Below, piece after piece: positions 46,937-59,576 of a stretch of DNA of 64,000 nt. Made by a program: the position numbers and the translations under genes. The stretch is taken from the NCBI RefSeq assembly GCF_037176765.1, contig NC_090021.1:59463453-59527452 (forward strand), given 5' to 3'. The notes beneath the pieces were generated by a model. It did no database searches. It had not been told where the DNA came from and worked only from the letters and a program-made list of their open reading frames with translations. This DNA is from Anolis sagrei (taxonomy: Eukaryota; Chordata; Lepidosauria; Squamata; Anolidae). The stretch's first letter is position 1. Each line of letters begins with the position of its first letter.

Positions 46937-47110
46937 ATGCCACAGTTCTTGTTAAAACTGCTGCTCTGATGGTGCTACAAAATCCAAGCAGTGATTATAA
47001 ATATCACTCTTCATGCTTTATATTTTGTAAAACCCTTTTTAAAATAATGTAAATGCCTTAAATCATGACTGATTAAAATTATTCAATAAATGCCTTTTCA
47101 GTATGAGTTT
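46937..47110 (+). promoter_or_regulatory. TARBP1: TARBP1 3' UTR with polyadenylation signal
   Basis: A short A/T-rich tail follows the stop codon. The hexamer AATAAA at 47085-47090 is the only strong signal close to the stop, so the transcript probably ends near 47105-47115. Confidence 0.7.
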
Positions 47111-47799
47111 CTTGGTGCTTCTCCTAATCTCATTCATGATGCTTCAAATCATAACCACTAGTTTTTCTGTGAGTGAGCTCAAATGACTGTAACACAGCAG
47201 CCTTTCACTCACTGGTGCAGAATTAATATGGAACTGAGGCAAGTGGTACTGTTCCTCTGCCTCTGCTGTGGTCTCACTCTGAACATAGTCAAAGATGTAT
47301 TGGTTCCACATGGTTGCAGATGCCATATGAGGAGTTCATAAGAAGCCATCAGCTTAATATGATCTTGGACCTGAGATTTTAATGTTTGCATATGCCCAAT
47401 TAATGAATCCCCCCCCCCCAACACACACAAATACATAAAATACTGGCTCAAGCTATATACATAAACTGTCAAAACAATACTGTAACCATAACAGCTGCTG
47501 TTTGATGAAGATTAAATTCAGTGGGTAAGTGTGCACACTCATTTGCTGTCTAGCAGAATTGTACAAACTATTCAGCTTTCTCTTTAAGAAAGTAATATCC
47601 AAGATGCACGAGAAAGCTCCAATAAGAGGGAAAGCAGTACAAAAGAAGAAAAGTAGTGGATTCTGAGCATTACTTAGTTTAATCGGCACACCTATTTATG
47701 CTGTATTCGTGGTGGCGAATTTTCAGTCATTATAGTGGGTGTGCCTCTTCGGCAAGCACTTTCAAGAAAGGTGAGCTTGAGCCTTCGTATCAATACCAG

Positions 47800-47916
47800 A
47801 TAAACACATTGGCTTGCACTTTATTTAGATGCTGTCACTGTCCTTTACTGCTGTTGACACTCGAGGTTTCATGCTGCTGCTGCTGCTGCTTCTGCAACCT
47901 CCTTTGTGTCGAAGAG
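47800..47916 (-). promoter_or_regulatory. COA6: COA6 3' UTR with polyadenylation signal
   Basis: On the minus strand AATAAA lies at 47825-47820, about 92 bases after the COA6 stop. A CTG/CAG-rich stretch (47871-47892) lies within this UTR. Confidence 0.65.
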
Positions 47917-48503
47917 CTATGTCTTGGTTGTCTCTGAAGGCTGAAATTCTCCTGTTTCCAACTGTGCTTTATATTTTAAATAATCTCTTCTTCTATCAAA
48001 GTATTTAACCTGTTTTGAATAAGATCATTGTTAGAAAACCAGACTAAGCAGAATTCTAGTGTAACAAGAAAAACTGAAACCATCTTTGACTATTGTTTCA
48101 TTAATAATTATATTAGTTATGTCTATATTGAACAGTTTACATGACTTCCTTAATTGTGAGATTACACATATATCAGAGGATTAAATCTACTATTTTATTT
48201 TTATTTTATTTATTTATATCCTGCTTGATCTCTCCCGAAAGTGGCTGAATTGCAATTGTGGCCAGTATCCTGTTCAGTTAGTACATGTGTCCTTCTATTC
48301 CATCCAAAAACCTCCCATATCTGGCAATTGTCACGCTTCAGGGTTCAAGTCCTACTTACCCACTGCTGTGGACATGCTTTTACAAAAGAGCACCTAAGCT
48401 TCTCACACTTAAATGCATCCTCCATACTTTCATCTAAGCACTTCCAATATTCATCCCGGGCTTCCCAGCACACCTTCCTTTCCTTCATTGATGGTGCTGA
48501 CAT
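47917..48503 (-). CDS. COA6: COA6, cytochrome c oxidase assembly factor 6
   Basis: COA6 is a small CHCH-type protein of the mitochondrial intermembrane space that helps copper delivery to COX2 with SCO1/SCO2. Two coding exons on the minus strand, 48503-48360 and 48009-47917, join in phase 0 to give 78 residues (human short form 79). The protein begins MSAPSMKERKVCWEARDEYW. Cysteines follow the family pattern: C12-X9-C22 and C33-X10-C44, then PQQW, VKYFDRRRDYLKYK and a SETTKT end. Donor GTAAGT at 48359-48354 and the acceptor before 48009 are clean; the exon 2 acceptor lies at 48513-48512. One extra Cys (C38) lies inside the second CX10C loop. The gene converges on TARBP1, as in human. It is too short to stand out as an open frame and was found by reading the splice sites. 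Confidence 0.95.
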
Positions 48504-48511
48504 TTCTGTCA

Positions 48512-50359
48512 CTAGGAACAAAAAAAATATGCTTCCATTGACAATGATTTTTTTAGTATCTAGGAATATGTCTTCTAATAGTCTTTTTTAAACATTTGAA
48601 AACAATTTTGGACAATATGTTAGTGTCATCGTTCATTAATAAGAAAAGGTGCCTGACTGCTTAAAAATTACTGAGTTATAATACGTTATTAACAAATAAA
48701 TTATTCATAAACAATTGGAAAAACAAATGTCAGAGGGTTTCATCAGAAATCAGAATCCTGAACTACTTTTTTCAGGTCCTGGCTTTTTGATTTAGAGGAG
48801 AACAGCTGGAGTTGGGTAAGTTGGCCTATCAGCAAAAAAAGTGGCAATACTAGAAAGACTAATAACCTCCAGTTTATTTTCTAACAGCAGCCTGTTCAGC
48901 ATCTGCATTGAAATACACTGTACAAACTCTGCAGCAAGTGGCAAGAATCCATAAATGCTCTAAGGAATTCTGACCATGTCTGTCTGTTCTTGATCCCTGA
49001 TTTGAAGCTTTGAGTTTTTCAGCTAAATTGGAGATACAACAACTCTTAAAGGATGCAATGCTCGTCTGTTTCACCTGCCACTATATTATTGCTTATTAAT
49101 ACATGGAGGGGCTAGGACTGGTGTGGAAATTATGCAATCCGCAGGGTGCTGACCTCTAGCTCCCATTACTCATCACAATTGGCTTTACTAGTCTACTGGG
49201 ATCTGCAATCCAACATCTGGAAAGCCACATGATTCCTGCTGTTTGTCTTCATTTCACAGATTTTTAGGTCAATTAGAAATACTGATGTTTGAAGGATTCA
49301 AATTTTAATTAAAAATACAATTCAACTTTCCACATTTTTTAGTATTTTCTGCCTAAGATAACAAGGGCCCACAAAATGTTGATGAATTGGTGACTGGAAT
49401 TTTAAGACTGCTCCCATTTAATACTTAACATTGCATTAGCAAACAGCATACTAAGCTGCACTGAAAAACAGAATCTCTACAAAAGCTTACAATCCATATT
49501 AAGCACCCAAGATAACATCAGATTGTCAGATATGTTTGTAAGAAGCTTGTAGGCATCTAATGCTAGGGATTTGCTACATTCTCCTTCCTTTTTAGCATTA
49601 CTAGTCTGACAGATTATTTTACATGTGATCAATGTGAACTACTCAACTCTATAATTGAAAAAAAAGTGAATTTATATCCCTTCACTTAGGAAAAAAATAG
49701 GGAAGTACAAAAACTTCACTTGTTGCTGAACATACATCAGTGCTAGGTTCTACAGTGAATGGTGGTGGATACTGGGGACTCCAAAATCTGGAAGACTCCA
49801 TGTTCCTTAGCCATTGCAGATTTATCCTGTCACAGAGAGCAAAATGAGGACCTGCAAAACATGAAGGGCCCACGCCATGGATGTCAGAGGCTGCCCCCCC
49901 CCCCCAATCTAGGTCAATCAGCTTGATAGGCTCAAAAGACACAGGTGTTTCTTGATCAAGCAGAGAAGAATATTTATTACAAGAAGTTTAGAGAAAACAA
50001 AGGACAACGGAAAATCCACACAGATGTGAGATGCCTTCTACTATCTATTATAGGTGGGAACATGGCTGACACGAGAACAATGGCTTATCTCAAGTAGCTG
50101 CTAGTATCATCTCATGATCTTTCTGCCTAAGGAGAAATTGACGCCTCTCTTTGATATAATTGCTCAAAGGGCAGGGATGTGGCTCAGTCTGCAGTTTCCT
50201 ATTGACTAAATAAGGAGATATCACACAAAAGGCATCTTCTGTCCATGTGTTGATGACCCATCCCAGAAGAAAGTGCTCTTTGGGGTTGGAAACCTGCACA
50301 ATCTTTTCTTAACTAGGCTAAGTCAAGCAAAATAGATGCCAAAAGGGTCAATTTTTTTA
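48512..50359. other. Part of COA6 intron 1, nothing recognised
   Basis: Non-coding DNA with a C-run at about 49895-49906. Short minus-strand open frames here show no family signal or splice context. Confidence 0.5.
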
Positions 50360-51330
50360 TTAAGGTTCACACCTTGAAAAATGGAGGGTTTCCAACATAT
50401 AACAGGGCAGAAGTTATAATTAATGATTTGGGTACCAAACCTTTTAGTATTAAGCAAGTAGTAAAATAGGGTTGCCCTCTTCCCCTGTACTATTTATATG
50501 CAACCAGGGAAGATGAGATATAAGGATTGGATGTGGACAACAAAATCAAAATCAGCCTATTTGAGGATGATATGCTTTTGACTGTCAGGAATCCAGATAT
50601 TGTACTAGATCGGATTAAAGTACATAAAACAGTTTGAAAAATAACAAGTTTAAATATTAATTGTAAGAAAATGGGGGTACTGATAATAAACCTGGAAGGA
50701 AAGGATAAAGAGAAAATAGTGAATCAATCTAAGGTCAAGATTGAAAGCAATATTAGGTACTTGGGAGTCATGGTATCTATTAACTACTTAGAGTTTATAA
50801 AATTTAAATTTTGAAAGGTTATTCAGGGAAACTAAATCTTTCATTGACATTTTTTGAATGAAAGTATTATCTAAATTCAACTTTCTTTGTAATGTTACCC
50901 ATTAAATTACCAATGTTTATTTTAAAAAATGGCAGAAAATAGTCAACCACCCCAGGAGTAATGGAACAAGAAGATGTACGCTAACGAGAGGCTTATGATA
51001 ACATTTCTCAGAAATTAGGGGGATTGGGAATACCAGAGTTAAAAACTTACTATCAGACACATACAATAAAGGGAGTGTTTAGGTCCCTCTCAGAACCTAA
51101 ATTAATCTGGCGGGAATTTAAAGGCATATGCTGTCCAGGAAATTATGGGGAAATGTTTTTAATATCAAAAATAGGTAAAGTTATTAAGGGATGTAAGAAT
51201 AACCTGGCTAAAGATATTATGGAGATATTGATTGGTTTTAAAAATAAGCTATGGCCAGGAGTTTCTCCGCTAACTCCAATAGTTTTATTGGAGCATTTCC
51301 CAGAGTTAAAGTTAAAAAAAATTAGTGGAA
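50360..51330 (+). mobile_element. Old L1 fragment, part 1 (RT domain)
   Basis: Broken reading shows GCPLPLYYLYA and the box ISLFEDDMLL (from FADD), then a decayed thumb region and a frame at 51024-51335 (MGIPELKTYYQTHTIKGVF). Many stops show it is much older than the intron 9 L1. It is interrupted by the DIRS element at 51331. Confidence 0.75.
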
Positions 51331-54300
51331 AGTAAGGTTGCTTACCTGTAATCATGTTTCTTCTAGTGGTAACTGTGAAATTCACACCTGTGGTATTTCC
51401 CTGCGTACACGCAGCTGACTCGGATCTTTCTTGAAAGCTTTTCCTAATTAGGGACTCCAGCCCCGCCCATCTACTCCTAATAAAGCCAGGCAGCGGGGCT
51501 TGGAGCCTTAATTCCGTACCGCGAAAGACAGTCAGAGATAAAAGGCATGACAAAATGTGGGGAGGATGGGCGGGTTGTGTGAATTTCACAGTTACCACTA
51601 GAAGAAACATGATTACAGGTAAGCAACCTTACTTTCTTCTGCGTGGTACTGTGAAATCCACACCTGTGGTAGACTAGCGAGCAGTCCCACGGATGGCGGG
51701 TGTCATGCTAGTGCAGAAAAAAGTACCGCTCTCCCAAAAGCCGTCTCCTTCTTGGCAGCTAAATCCAATTTATAATGGGAGACAAAAGTATGCGGTGTTG
51801 ACCATATGGCCACTCGACAGATATCATGCAGAGGCACACTGTGCAAAAAAAACCATGGAGGGTGCCAATGCTCTAGTGGAATGAGCATGGATCTGAACAG
51901 GTAAGTCCAGTCCTGCCATTTCGCAAACTAGCCGGATAGCTGCAACTATCCAGGTCGCCACCTCTGGGTAGAAACAGGAAGGCCCACAGTATCCCTACGG
52001 TACTTAACAAAAAGTCGTAGGGACTTCCGTAATGGAGCTGTGCGGTGGACATAAAAAGCAAGAGCCCTCCGCACATCAAGAAGGTGCAAAGACTGCTCCA
52101 GGGGAGTAGAAGGATTTGGAAATAAGGTTGGAAGGACAATGTCCTGAGACATATGAAACTATGATGCTGCCTTAGGGAAGAAGGAAATGTCTGTGCCCAG
52201 CATGACATCCTTATGAAATTTCAGGTAAGGACTATCGACTCAAGAGCCATAAGCTCGCTAGTGCGACAAGCAAAAGTAATAGGCACTAAAAATGCCGTTT
52301 TCCATGATAGATGGAACATGTCAGAAGTGACAATTGGCTCAAATGGTGGTTTCGTAAGGGCGGAAAGAACAATTTCCAACCTCCAAGGGGGGCACAGGCC
52401 TACTTGGGGCCAGAAATTTGTAAAGCCTTGCAGAAATCTCTTTACAAGAGGATCGGATAAAGGAGAGGGAAGAGAATGCTCGCTTCTAAACGAATCTATA
52501 TTTGCCAGATTGACCTTCAAGAATGATAATGAGAGTCCTGAATCTGACAGAGAGATCAAAAAATCCAGGAGGAGGGAAGTGGAAGCAGACAGAGGCTGAA
52601 CCCCTTGCTTTTGTGAAAAAATGCAAAAATGACACCACTTACAAATGTAACAATGTTTAGTGGCAGGGCTCAGGGCAAGGTCCAAAATGCCCTTTACTGG
52701 TTGAGAGAGGGCTGAGGCTGGAGCTGCCACGCCGTCAACCGGAACTGAGTGACCTGGGAGTACGGGACTGGGCTGTTGCCCATAGCCAGCAAGTCTGGTC
52801 TGAGTGGCAACTGAATGTAACAGCTGCCTGCAAGTTGGAGCAGAATGACAAACCATGGCTGGCGGGGCCACCATGGTGTGATGAGAATGCAATCTACTTG
52901 CTCTGCTTGAAGACGAGAGACCACGCTGGACAGCACTGGCAATAGTGGAAAGATGTACAGGAGGGTGGATGTCCAATCCAGGAGGAAGGCATCTCCCAAC
53001 AGCCTGTCTGGTGGAGGTAAGACGTGCTCCAAAGAATTGGCACTTCATGTTGGCGGGAGAGGCAAACAAGTCCAGAAGGGGAGTTTGCCATCTGACAAAG
53101 AGTTCCCATGCCTGGGAAGGATGAAGGGACCATTAGTGGTCAGTATAAACTGTCTGACTAAGGGAGCCAGCAAGAGAGTTCTTGATGAATGGCACTGATG
53201 GTTATGGTATACCAGTCCCAGATTCTGATGATGAGGGCAAGCAAATCACAATCGTGGTGGTGGTGGTAAGCTGGACAATACTGTCCATGAGCAAATGACA
53301 GATAAGGTGCAGTGCCATTTCTACTGCGAGTAACTCCAAATAGTTGATGTGCTCCATGTCCTCTATGGCCGCCTAAGGACCATGGATGGTGTGACCCTTG
53401 AGGTGAGCTCACCACACTGAGAGGGAAGTGTCGGTTGCTAACATCGCCCACACAGAGATTGGAGCGATGAGTCCACTAGTTGAGAGACCTGTGGATGGCT
53501 AAAGGGACAATGACACATTCATTGGGCTCATCCTGCATGGGATGAAGTGCCCGAAGAAACCAATTCTGGAGAGGCCGAAGGTGCAAACAGGAGAAAGGAG
53601 TGGCAGCTGTGGTGAATGCCATGTGTCCCAAAAAGCACTGGACATCCTTGGCATGGATGTATGGCGTCTGCCAGACTCAAAGAGCTAATGAATGCAGATT
53701 CAGAAACCTGTCTTCTAGCAAGTAGGTCCTTGCATGCCAAGAGTCCAATACAGGCCCCATGAATTGGTTGTTTGGATAGGCTGAAGAAGAGATTTTACCT
53801 TGTTGATAAAAAGACCAAGCGTCTGCTATAAAAACAGAGTAAAGTGAATGTTCCTCTGTAGATACTCACAGGACTGTGCACCAGCAACCAGCCATAAATA
53901 TAGGGGGAAACTACTACCCCGTGCACCCAGGGATGAGCCGGCATACAGCCATCTCCTTAGTAACACCTGTGGAGCTGTGGAGATACCAGAATGAAGAACT
54001 TGAAATGAAAAAACCTGACTGCTAGTAAAAAGTGACAAAAATCTACCGTCTTGTGGTCTAATACCACATGAAAAAAGGCATCCTTCAAATCAATGCTACT
54101 GAACCATGTCTTGCTGGATAACAGAGGAGGGATGGTTGGTAATGACAATACCTGAAATTTGCAATATGCAATATATGCATAAAATCCTGTAAGGTCCAAA
54201 CCTGGCCAAAGCCCACTGCCTTTATTGGAAACCAAAAAACAGCTGGGGAAAAAGAAAAAGAAGGAAACATAGAAAGATGTAAAGAAGCTACTGCTCCTTT

Positions 54301-56644
54301 GAAACAAGTAATTACCTCCTGCTATAACACAGGAGGAGGAGTGGCCCGTAGAGTCCCTACTGGGGACAGTTTGAAAAATTCAATTGCATAAACATGCTCT
54401 GTAATCTCCAACACCCATGAGTGAGAAGAGATCTAATGCCATGCACCTAAAAATGATGAGGTGGAGCTCCAAAAACTGGAGCTGAAGGGTTGGAGGCTAT
54501 GAAAGAAGAGAAAATGCATGCGAAAAAACTATTGGCCCTGATCTTCTTCTTTCCCTTTAGTTTGTTGTCACCCCTGGATAATTAAGCTGAGGGGCTGGCC
54601 ACCACAATCTAGGCTAGATTGTGGTAAAAAGCCAAACTTAGAAGCAGGCTATGTTCTGCCATGGGCAGTTATCCTGCCATTGGTCTGCCTACTTTGGAGA
54701 GGGTAGAGGATCTACACATGCTGGTGGATGGCTGCTGCAACAGCAGCAAACACCTTAGTACTGTATCGGTGCTGTGCTTAGCCGTAGCGTTGTGATGAGA
54801 AGCTAAGGTGAGATACTACTGACAGAAAGCCCTTGGGATCTGTTGATGTTGTAGGGGAAGAAGATCCAAATAAGGTGCTGAGCTATGCCACAAGAGCACC
54901 TGAGAGGCTGCCAGACAAGCATGGTAATGAATCATGCAAGTAAATAGGCTAGCAGTGGGGTGGATCTTCTTATCACAGTGGATTAAACAACTTTGACCAC
55001 AATAAAGTTCAGTTTAGTAGGCTTAACTAACCACTCTGCTGAAAAGGTGCGTATGCAGTAAAGTGCAGTTACAAACTTAGAAATTCCAGACACAGATACA
55101 GGAGTTGCCCTTTGTTTTTCTCCAAGCTTAAGCGAATATGGAAGTGCTGGGAGAACTGGGAGAACTGTACTTGGAGCTTGTTTCTGCTGTTGCTCAACTG
55201 AGAAAAGCAGATCCTCTAAGCAATCAAGGAGGAAAAATTAGGTAACACATCCCCTAAGGAAGCTGGGATGGAAAAGTCCTCCTCAAGAGTAGGAGAAATC
55301 TGCTACTCATAGGAGTCAGAATCTACATCAGACTCATTGACTGGTTGCAGCTGAAGGAAGCACCAGAATGAGCTTAGGAAAAAGTTTTAATAAACTCCTG
55401 AAAACCAAAAGAAGGGACTACAAATCCTTGAAAAGGAAAGGAGGGTGCAGTTTGCCTATGCAAAAGAGTAGCAACCTACCTGTTGAGGCATGGGCCAAGT
55501 GGAGATGGGGTCCAAAGACACAGTACTTACATTCTGAGCCGTCACTGAAGCTCCCAGCCAGCATGACGCAGAGGGAGGATAGTAGCCCGAAGGCCCCTCC
55601 AAGGAGTTATATTCCATGGGCTTAGACCCAAAGCCTTGGCAGCCATCACTCACACAGGTGGCGTGGCTGCCTTGAGCCTCCCCTCCCCTGAGGGGGGCAA
55701 AAACATGGCAGGAATTGTTGCAACCCAAAGGCCCCTCCAAGGCGTTATATGCCATGGGCGTGGAGGCAAAGCCTTGGCTAGCCATCACTCACACAGGTGG
55801 CGTGGCTGCCTTGAGCCTCCCCTCCCCTGAGGGGGGCAAATGCATGGCAGGAATTGTTGCAACCCAAAGGCCCCTCCAAGGCGTTATATGCCATGGGCGT
55901 GGAGGCAAGCCTTGGCTAGCCATCACTCACACAGGTGGCGTGGCTGCCTTGAGCCTCCCCTCCCCTGAGGGGGGCAAAAGCATGGCAGGGATCGTTGCAG
56001 CGTCCACTGCCTGCTGGGGTAAATGGGGCAGAGAAAGCACGGGCAGTGAGAGCAAGCTGTCCTTAAAAAAACAGAGACAGCTGAGAGGCGTGGCTGCAAC
56101 CCAAAACAAAGTTATTGGCACAAAGCCACAGTGGCAGTTTGTTGCCACAAGCTCTACCAGTTCCTGGGTCTGGAAAGGGTGGTAGGCTGGTAAAAATCTT
56201 CTTCCCTCCTGCTTTCTGAGCGAGGGGAACAGAAGAAAAAGAAGGTAAGTTACTGCCCATTGCCAAAGGCAAAAAAGTCTGCGCCTCAGAGGACACGGCA
56301 TTTTTTTTTTTTTTTTAGAGGGAGGGAGTGGGTTTGTCCTCCCACTAGCCTAAATAGGATAAACAAAGGTCCCAGAACAAAAGTTGGAATTGCTGTCTGT
56401 TAGAGTAGTCAAACTGGAGTCCTTGAGTCAAACCAATAGTTGTTTTAGGAGAGAACACCGAGTTGTTGCTGCTTTCGCGGACAAAAGGAATTAAGGCCCC
56501 AAGCCCCGCTGCCTGGCTTTATTAGGAGTAGATGGGCGGGGCTGGAGTCCCTAATTAGGAAAAGCTTTCAAGAAAGATCCGAGTCAGCTGCATGGACGCA
56601 GGGAAATACCACAGGTGTGGATTTCACAGTACCACGCAGAAGAA
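51331..56644 (-). mobile_element. DIRS-type tyrosine-recombinase retrotransposon (fossil)
   Basis: About 5.3 kb in COA6 intron 1. Inverted terminal repeats (about 51331-51516 and 56488-56644) match at roughly 97 percent over the shared 140 bases. An internal complementary region at about 51575-51675 matches the two outer ends joined together, a DIRS hallmark. On the minus strand the order is a gag-like region (about 56400-54400), reverse transcriptase/RNase H (about 54310-53500) and a tyrosine-recombinase region (about 53070-52200). There is no clear target duplication, as expected for DIRS. The copy is broken, with several breaks across its coding regions. Its terminal repeats suggest moderate age, younger than the L1 it split. 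Confidence 0.85.
55590..55990. repeat. Tandem repeat of about 138 bp, nearly 3 copies, inside the DIRS element
   Basis: The word GCCATCACTC starts at 55642, 55781 and 55919, giving spacings of 139 and 138 bp. The units are nearly identical (CACACAGGTGGCGTGGCTGC ... GGCGTTATATGCCATGGGCG). It lies in the gag-like region and may be family-wide or private to this copy. Confidence 0.85.
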
Positions 56645-57765
56645 GCAGAAACTGCTCTTTCTTGGAAGGAATGGATACCAAATTCAAAGGGTAAATTTGA
56701 CAAGTTGGCAGCAGCTATATAAATGGAAAAAGGACTCGTTAGGTAAAAACCTATGAAAAAAGGTAAAGGTAGTCCCCTGACATTAAGTCCAGTCATGTCT
56801 GACACTGGGGTGTGGTGCTCATCTCCATTTCTAAGCCGAAGAGCCAGTGTTGTCCGTAGTCACCTCCAAGGTCATGTGGCCGGCATGACTGCATGGAGCG
56901 CCGTTACCTTCCCGCCAGAGCGGTACCTATTGATCTACTCACATTTGCATGTTTTTGAACTGCTAGGTTGGCAGAAGCTAGGGCTGACAGCGGAAGCTCA
57001 CGCCGCTCCCCGGAATCGAACCTGCGACCTTTCAATCAACAAGCTCAGCAGCTCAGTGCTTTAACCCACTGCGCCACCGGGGGTCCCGCAAAAAACTTAT
57101 GTAGAGCTAAATAATTATGAAGAATGGCTATGTAAATTTAAAAAGCAAGAATTATCTGTGAAAGGGCTAATTAATATACAATGGGTTAGTTGATGAGGAA
57201 ATAGGGTTGAACTTGTTAGAAAACGCATATGGGAAGGAGATCTAGGACCATTAATGAATCTTGACTGGAAAAGTGTACTAAAGTGAAGAGTGGTTAAGAA
57301 TCTGTTGATAAGATTAAAATAAAATGTATATAAAGTCATACGGAGATGATATACCACACTTGTTAAATTACATCAGTTCTATAAGCACAGTATCCACTGC
57401 TGGAGATGTGGTATGCATGAAGGGACAGCTTTTCATTTATGGCGAGGATGTCCCCAGCTGAGGAATTTTTTGAACAAGATATTTAAGGAAATTGGTAATA
57501 TTAAAAGACTAAAGATTGTCCCGATTGCTAGGTTAGCATTACAATTGGATGCCACAAAACTGAATTTAGAAATCGAAAAGTAAGAATTGGTGATTATTCT
57601 ACTTACAGTGGTGAGGCTTATAACTGTAAGGAATTGAAAGATGGTAATCAATCTCAGGTTGGAAGCATGATATGGAACATAGCTTTAAATGACAAATTAT
57701 CAATGGAAATGAGGATGCTTAGAGGGGAAATTAAAAGATCAGAATTTGATTAATATTGGCCAATT
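56645..57765 (+). mobile_element. Old L1 fragment, part 2 (C-terminal region)
   Basis: This continues the L1 after the DIRS element. The end of ORF2 is recognisable from HCWRCGMHEGTAFHLWRGCP (57399-57458), the Cys-rich segment. A Sauria SINE splits it again at 56756-57089. It ends near the CR1 that starts at 57770. Confidence 0.72.
56756..57089 (-). mobile_element. Sauria-type tRNA SINE, full length
   Basis: The minus strand starts with the tRNA-like head (CCCCCGGTGGCGCAGTGGG type, with B-box-like GGTTCGATTCC) and ends in the BovB-like tail (GACTGGACTTAATGTCAGGG) and GGTAAAGG-type repeats. A direct repeat AAAAACCTATG / AAAAACTTATG flanks it. Confidence 0.85.
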
Positions 57766-57769
57766 TTCA

Positions 57770-58386
57770 TAGAATCATAGAATCAAAGAGTTGGAAGAGA
57801 CCTCATGGGCCATCCAGTCCAACCCCCTGCCAAGAAGCAGGAATATTGCATTCAAATCACCCTTGACAGATGGCCACCCAGCCTCTGCTTAAAAGCTTCC
57901 AAAGAAGGAGCCTCCACCACACTCCGGGGCAGAGAGTTCCACTGTTGAACGGCTCTCACAGTCAGGAAGTTCTTCCTAATGTTCAGATGGAATCTCCTCT
58001 CTTGTAGTTTGAAGCCATTGTTCCGCGTCCTAGTCTCCAAGGAAGCAGAAAACAAGCTTGCTCCCTCCTCCCTGTGGCTTCATCTCACATATTTATACAT
58101 GGCTATCATATCTCCTCTCAGCCTTCTCTTCTTCAGGCTAAACATGCCCAGTTCCCTAAGCCGCTCCTCATAGGGCTTGTTCTCCAGATCCTTGATCATT
58201 TTAGTCGCCCTCCTCTGGACACATTCCAGCTTGTCAATATCTCTCTTGAATTGTGGTGCCCAGAATTGGACACAATATTCCAGATGTGGTCTAACCAAAG
58301 CAGAATAGAGGGGTAGCATTACTTCCTTAGATCTAGACACTATGCTCCTATTGATGCAGGCCAAAATCCTTTCATTAAATACATCT
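57770..58386 (-). mobile_element. CR1-type LINE 3' end
   Basis: The minus strand reads the pol C-terminus in pieces (58364-58080 with [17 protein letters not shown] and [13 protein letters not shown]; 58055-57852 with FLTVRAVQQWNSLPRSVVEA). The extreme 3' end is the classic CR1 word ATCATAGAATCATAG-like repeat, reversed, at 57770. At least one frame break separates the two pieces. Confidence 0.85.
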
Positions 58387-58884
58387 TAGAGCGTGACAAG
58401 GGAAAACAATACAACCTCGTTGGACAGGAATTCTGGATATGGCATTTGTTTGTTTATGTATATATTGAAGGTGAAGGAAATGATACTTGTTCAGGCCTAG
58501 GTGGTGGGTCTAAGTGTTTGTAAAATAAACATTATTTTGTATATTGTTTATACAGAATGTTGTTAATCTAAGTGAGAAAAAGAAAGAAGGAAAAATTGAG
58601 GCATTTGGGTCAGAAATCAGTAGGTATATTTTGTATTTGCATAATACGTTCTAGGAAAGGAGTCCCACTCTACTCCCTGTATTTAAAATGTGTCAGGAAA
58701 TAGATTACACTTTGTAACACGATTTTTGTTCCTGGGTCATAAATGTAATTTCCTAAACCATAGAAAAGGTTTATTAAACTGCAAAATCTTTGTTTCTGCA
58801 GGTCATCATGCAGCACATTTGGCTACAGTTTTCCAATGAATATCTCACAGAGTCTCAACCAATTCAATAACTCTTATAGAAGGC

Positions 58885-59154
58885 TTTCACTTGGTTGCTG
58901 TGAGTTTTCCGGGCTCTATGTTCCAGAAGCATTCTCTCCTGGAATTCCCCTGTTTTCTGAGTGTTGTTCTTTATTTACTGGTTTTAGAGTTTTTCAATAT
59001 TAGTAGCCAGATTTTGTTCATTTTCATAGTTTCCTCCTTTCTGTTGAAATTGTTCACATGCTTAAATAAAGAACACTCAAAAATCAGGGGAATGCCAAAC
59101 AAGAAACAATCAGTGCCAGCTAACACATTGCAACAAAGGATTCCCCCAGCCAGG
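58885..59154. mobile_element. Penelope-like fragment in an inverted arrangement
   Basis: The first part reads in one direction (GGTTGCTGTGAGTTTTCCGG, then GTTTTCTGAGTGTTGTTC). The second part, from about 59065, reads in the other (AATAAAGAACACTCAAAAAT). The two form an inverted repeat of roughly 40 bases around TTTAT/ATAAA words. The second part continues at 60545. Confidence 0.6.
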
Positions 59155-59528
59155 CTTTATTTATTTATGATGTTTATATCCCATCCTTCTCACCCTGAAG
59201 GGGACTCAGAGCGGCTTACAAGTTATATGTACATACAACATATAATATTATTAGCATAGCACAATATTAGTATTATATATTACTATATATTTATCACTTT
59301 CTTTCCATTTTTATCCATGGGCCTCACTCTAATTAGATTACCATTTTATCATTTGTTTTTTTATTATGATTTTGTTATTTTCATTTCATTACTATGTTAT
59401 TATTAAGTATTTTATTTGATGTTGTTTTGTTTATATGTACTTTTGCTCTATTGTCATTCATTTGGGCTTGGCCTCATATTAGCCGCCCTGAGTCCCTTCG
59501 GGGAGATGGTGGCAGGGTATAAATAAAG

Positions 59529-59562
<34 letters not shown>

Positions 59563-59570
59563 TGTACTAT
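59155..59570. mobile_element. Two L2-type 3' ends, opposite orientation
   Basis: A reversed tail begins at 59155 (TATTTATTTATGATGTTTAT, CACCCTGAAGGGGACTCAG). A forward tail lies at about 59475-59530 (AGCCGCCCTGAGTCCCTTCG), followed by a long TTA/ATT microsatellite. Confidence 0.6.
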
Positions 59571-59576
59571 ACCACT

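Noticed and set aside
47144-47472. Overlapping minus-strand frames between the TARBP1 and COA6 ends
   Set aside because: I recognise no family, no splice sites fit, and the stretch sits between two polyadenylation signals. I leave it as non-coding.
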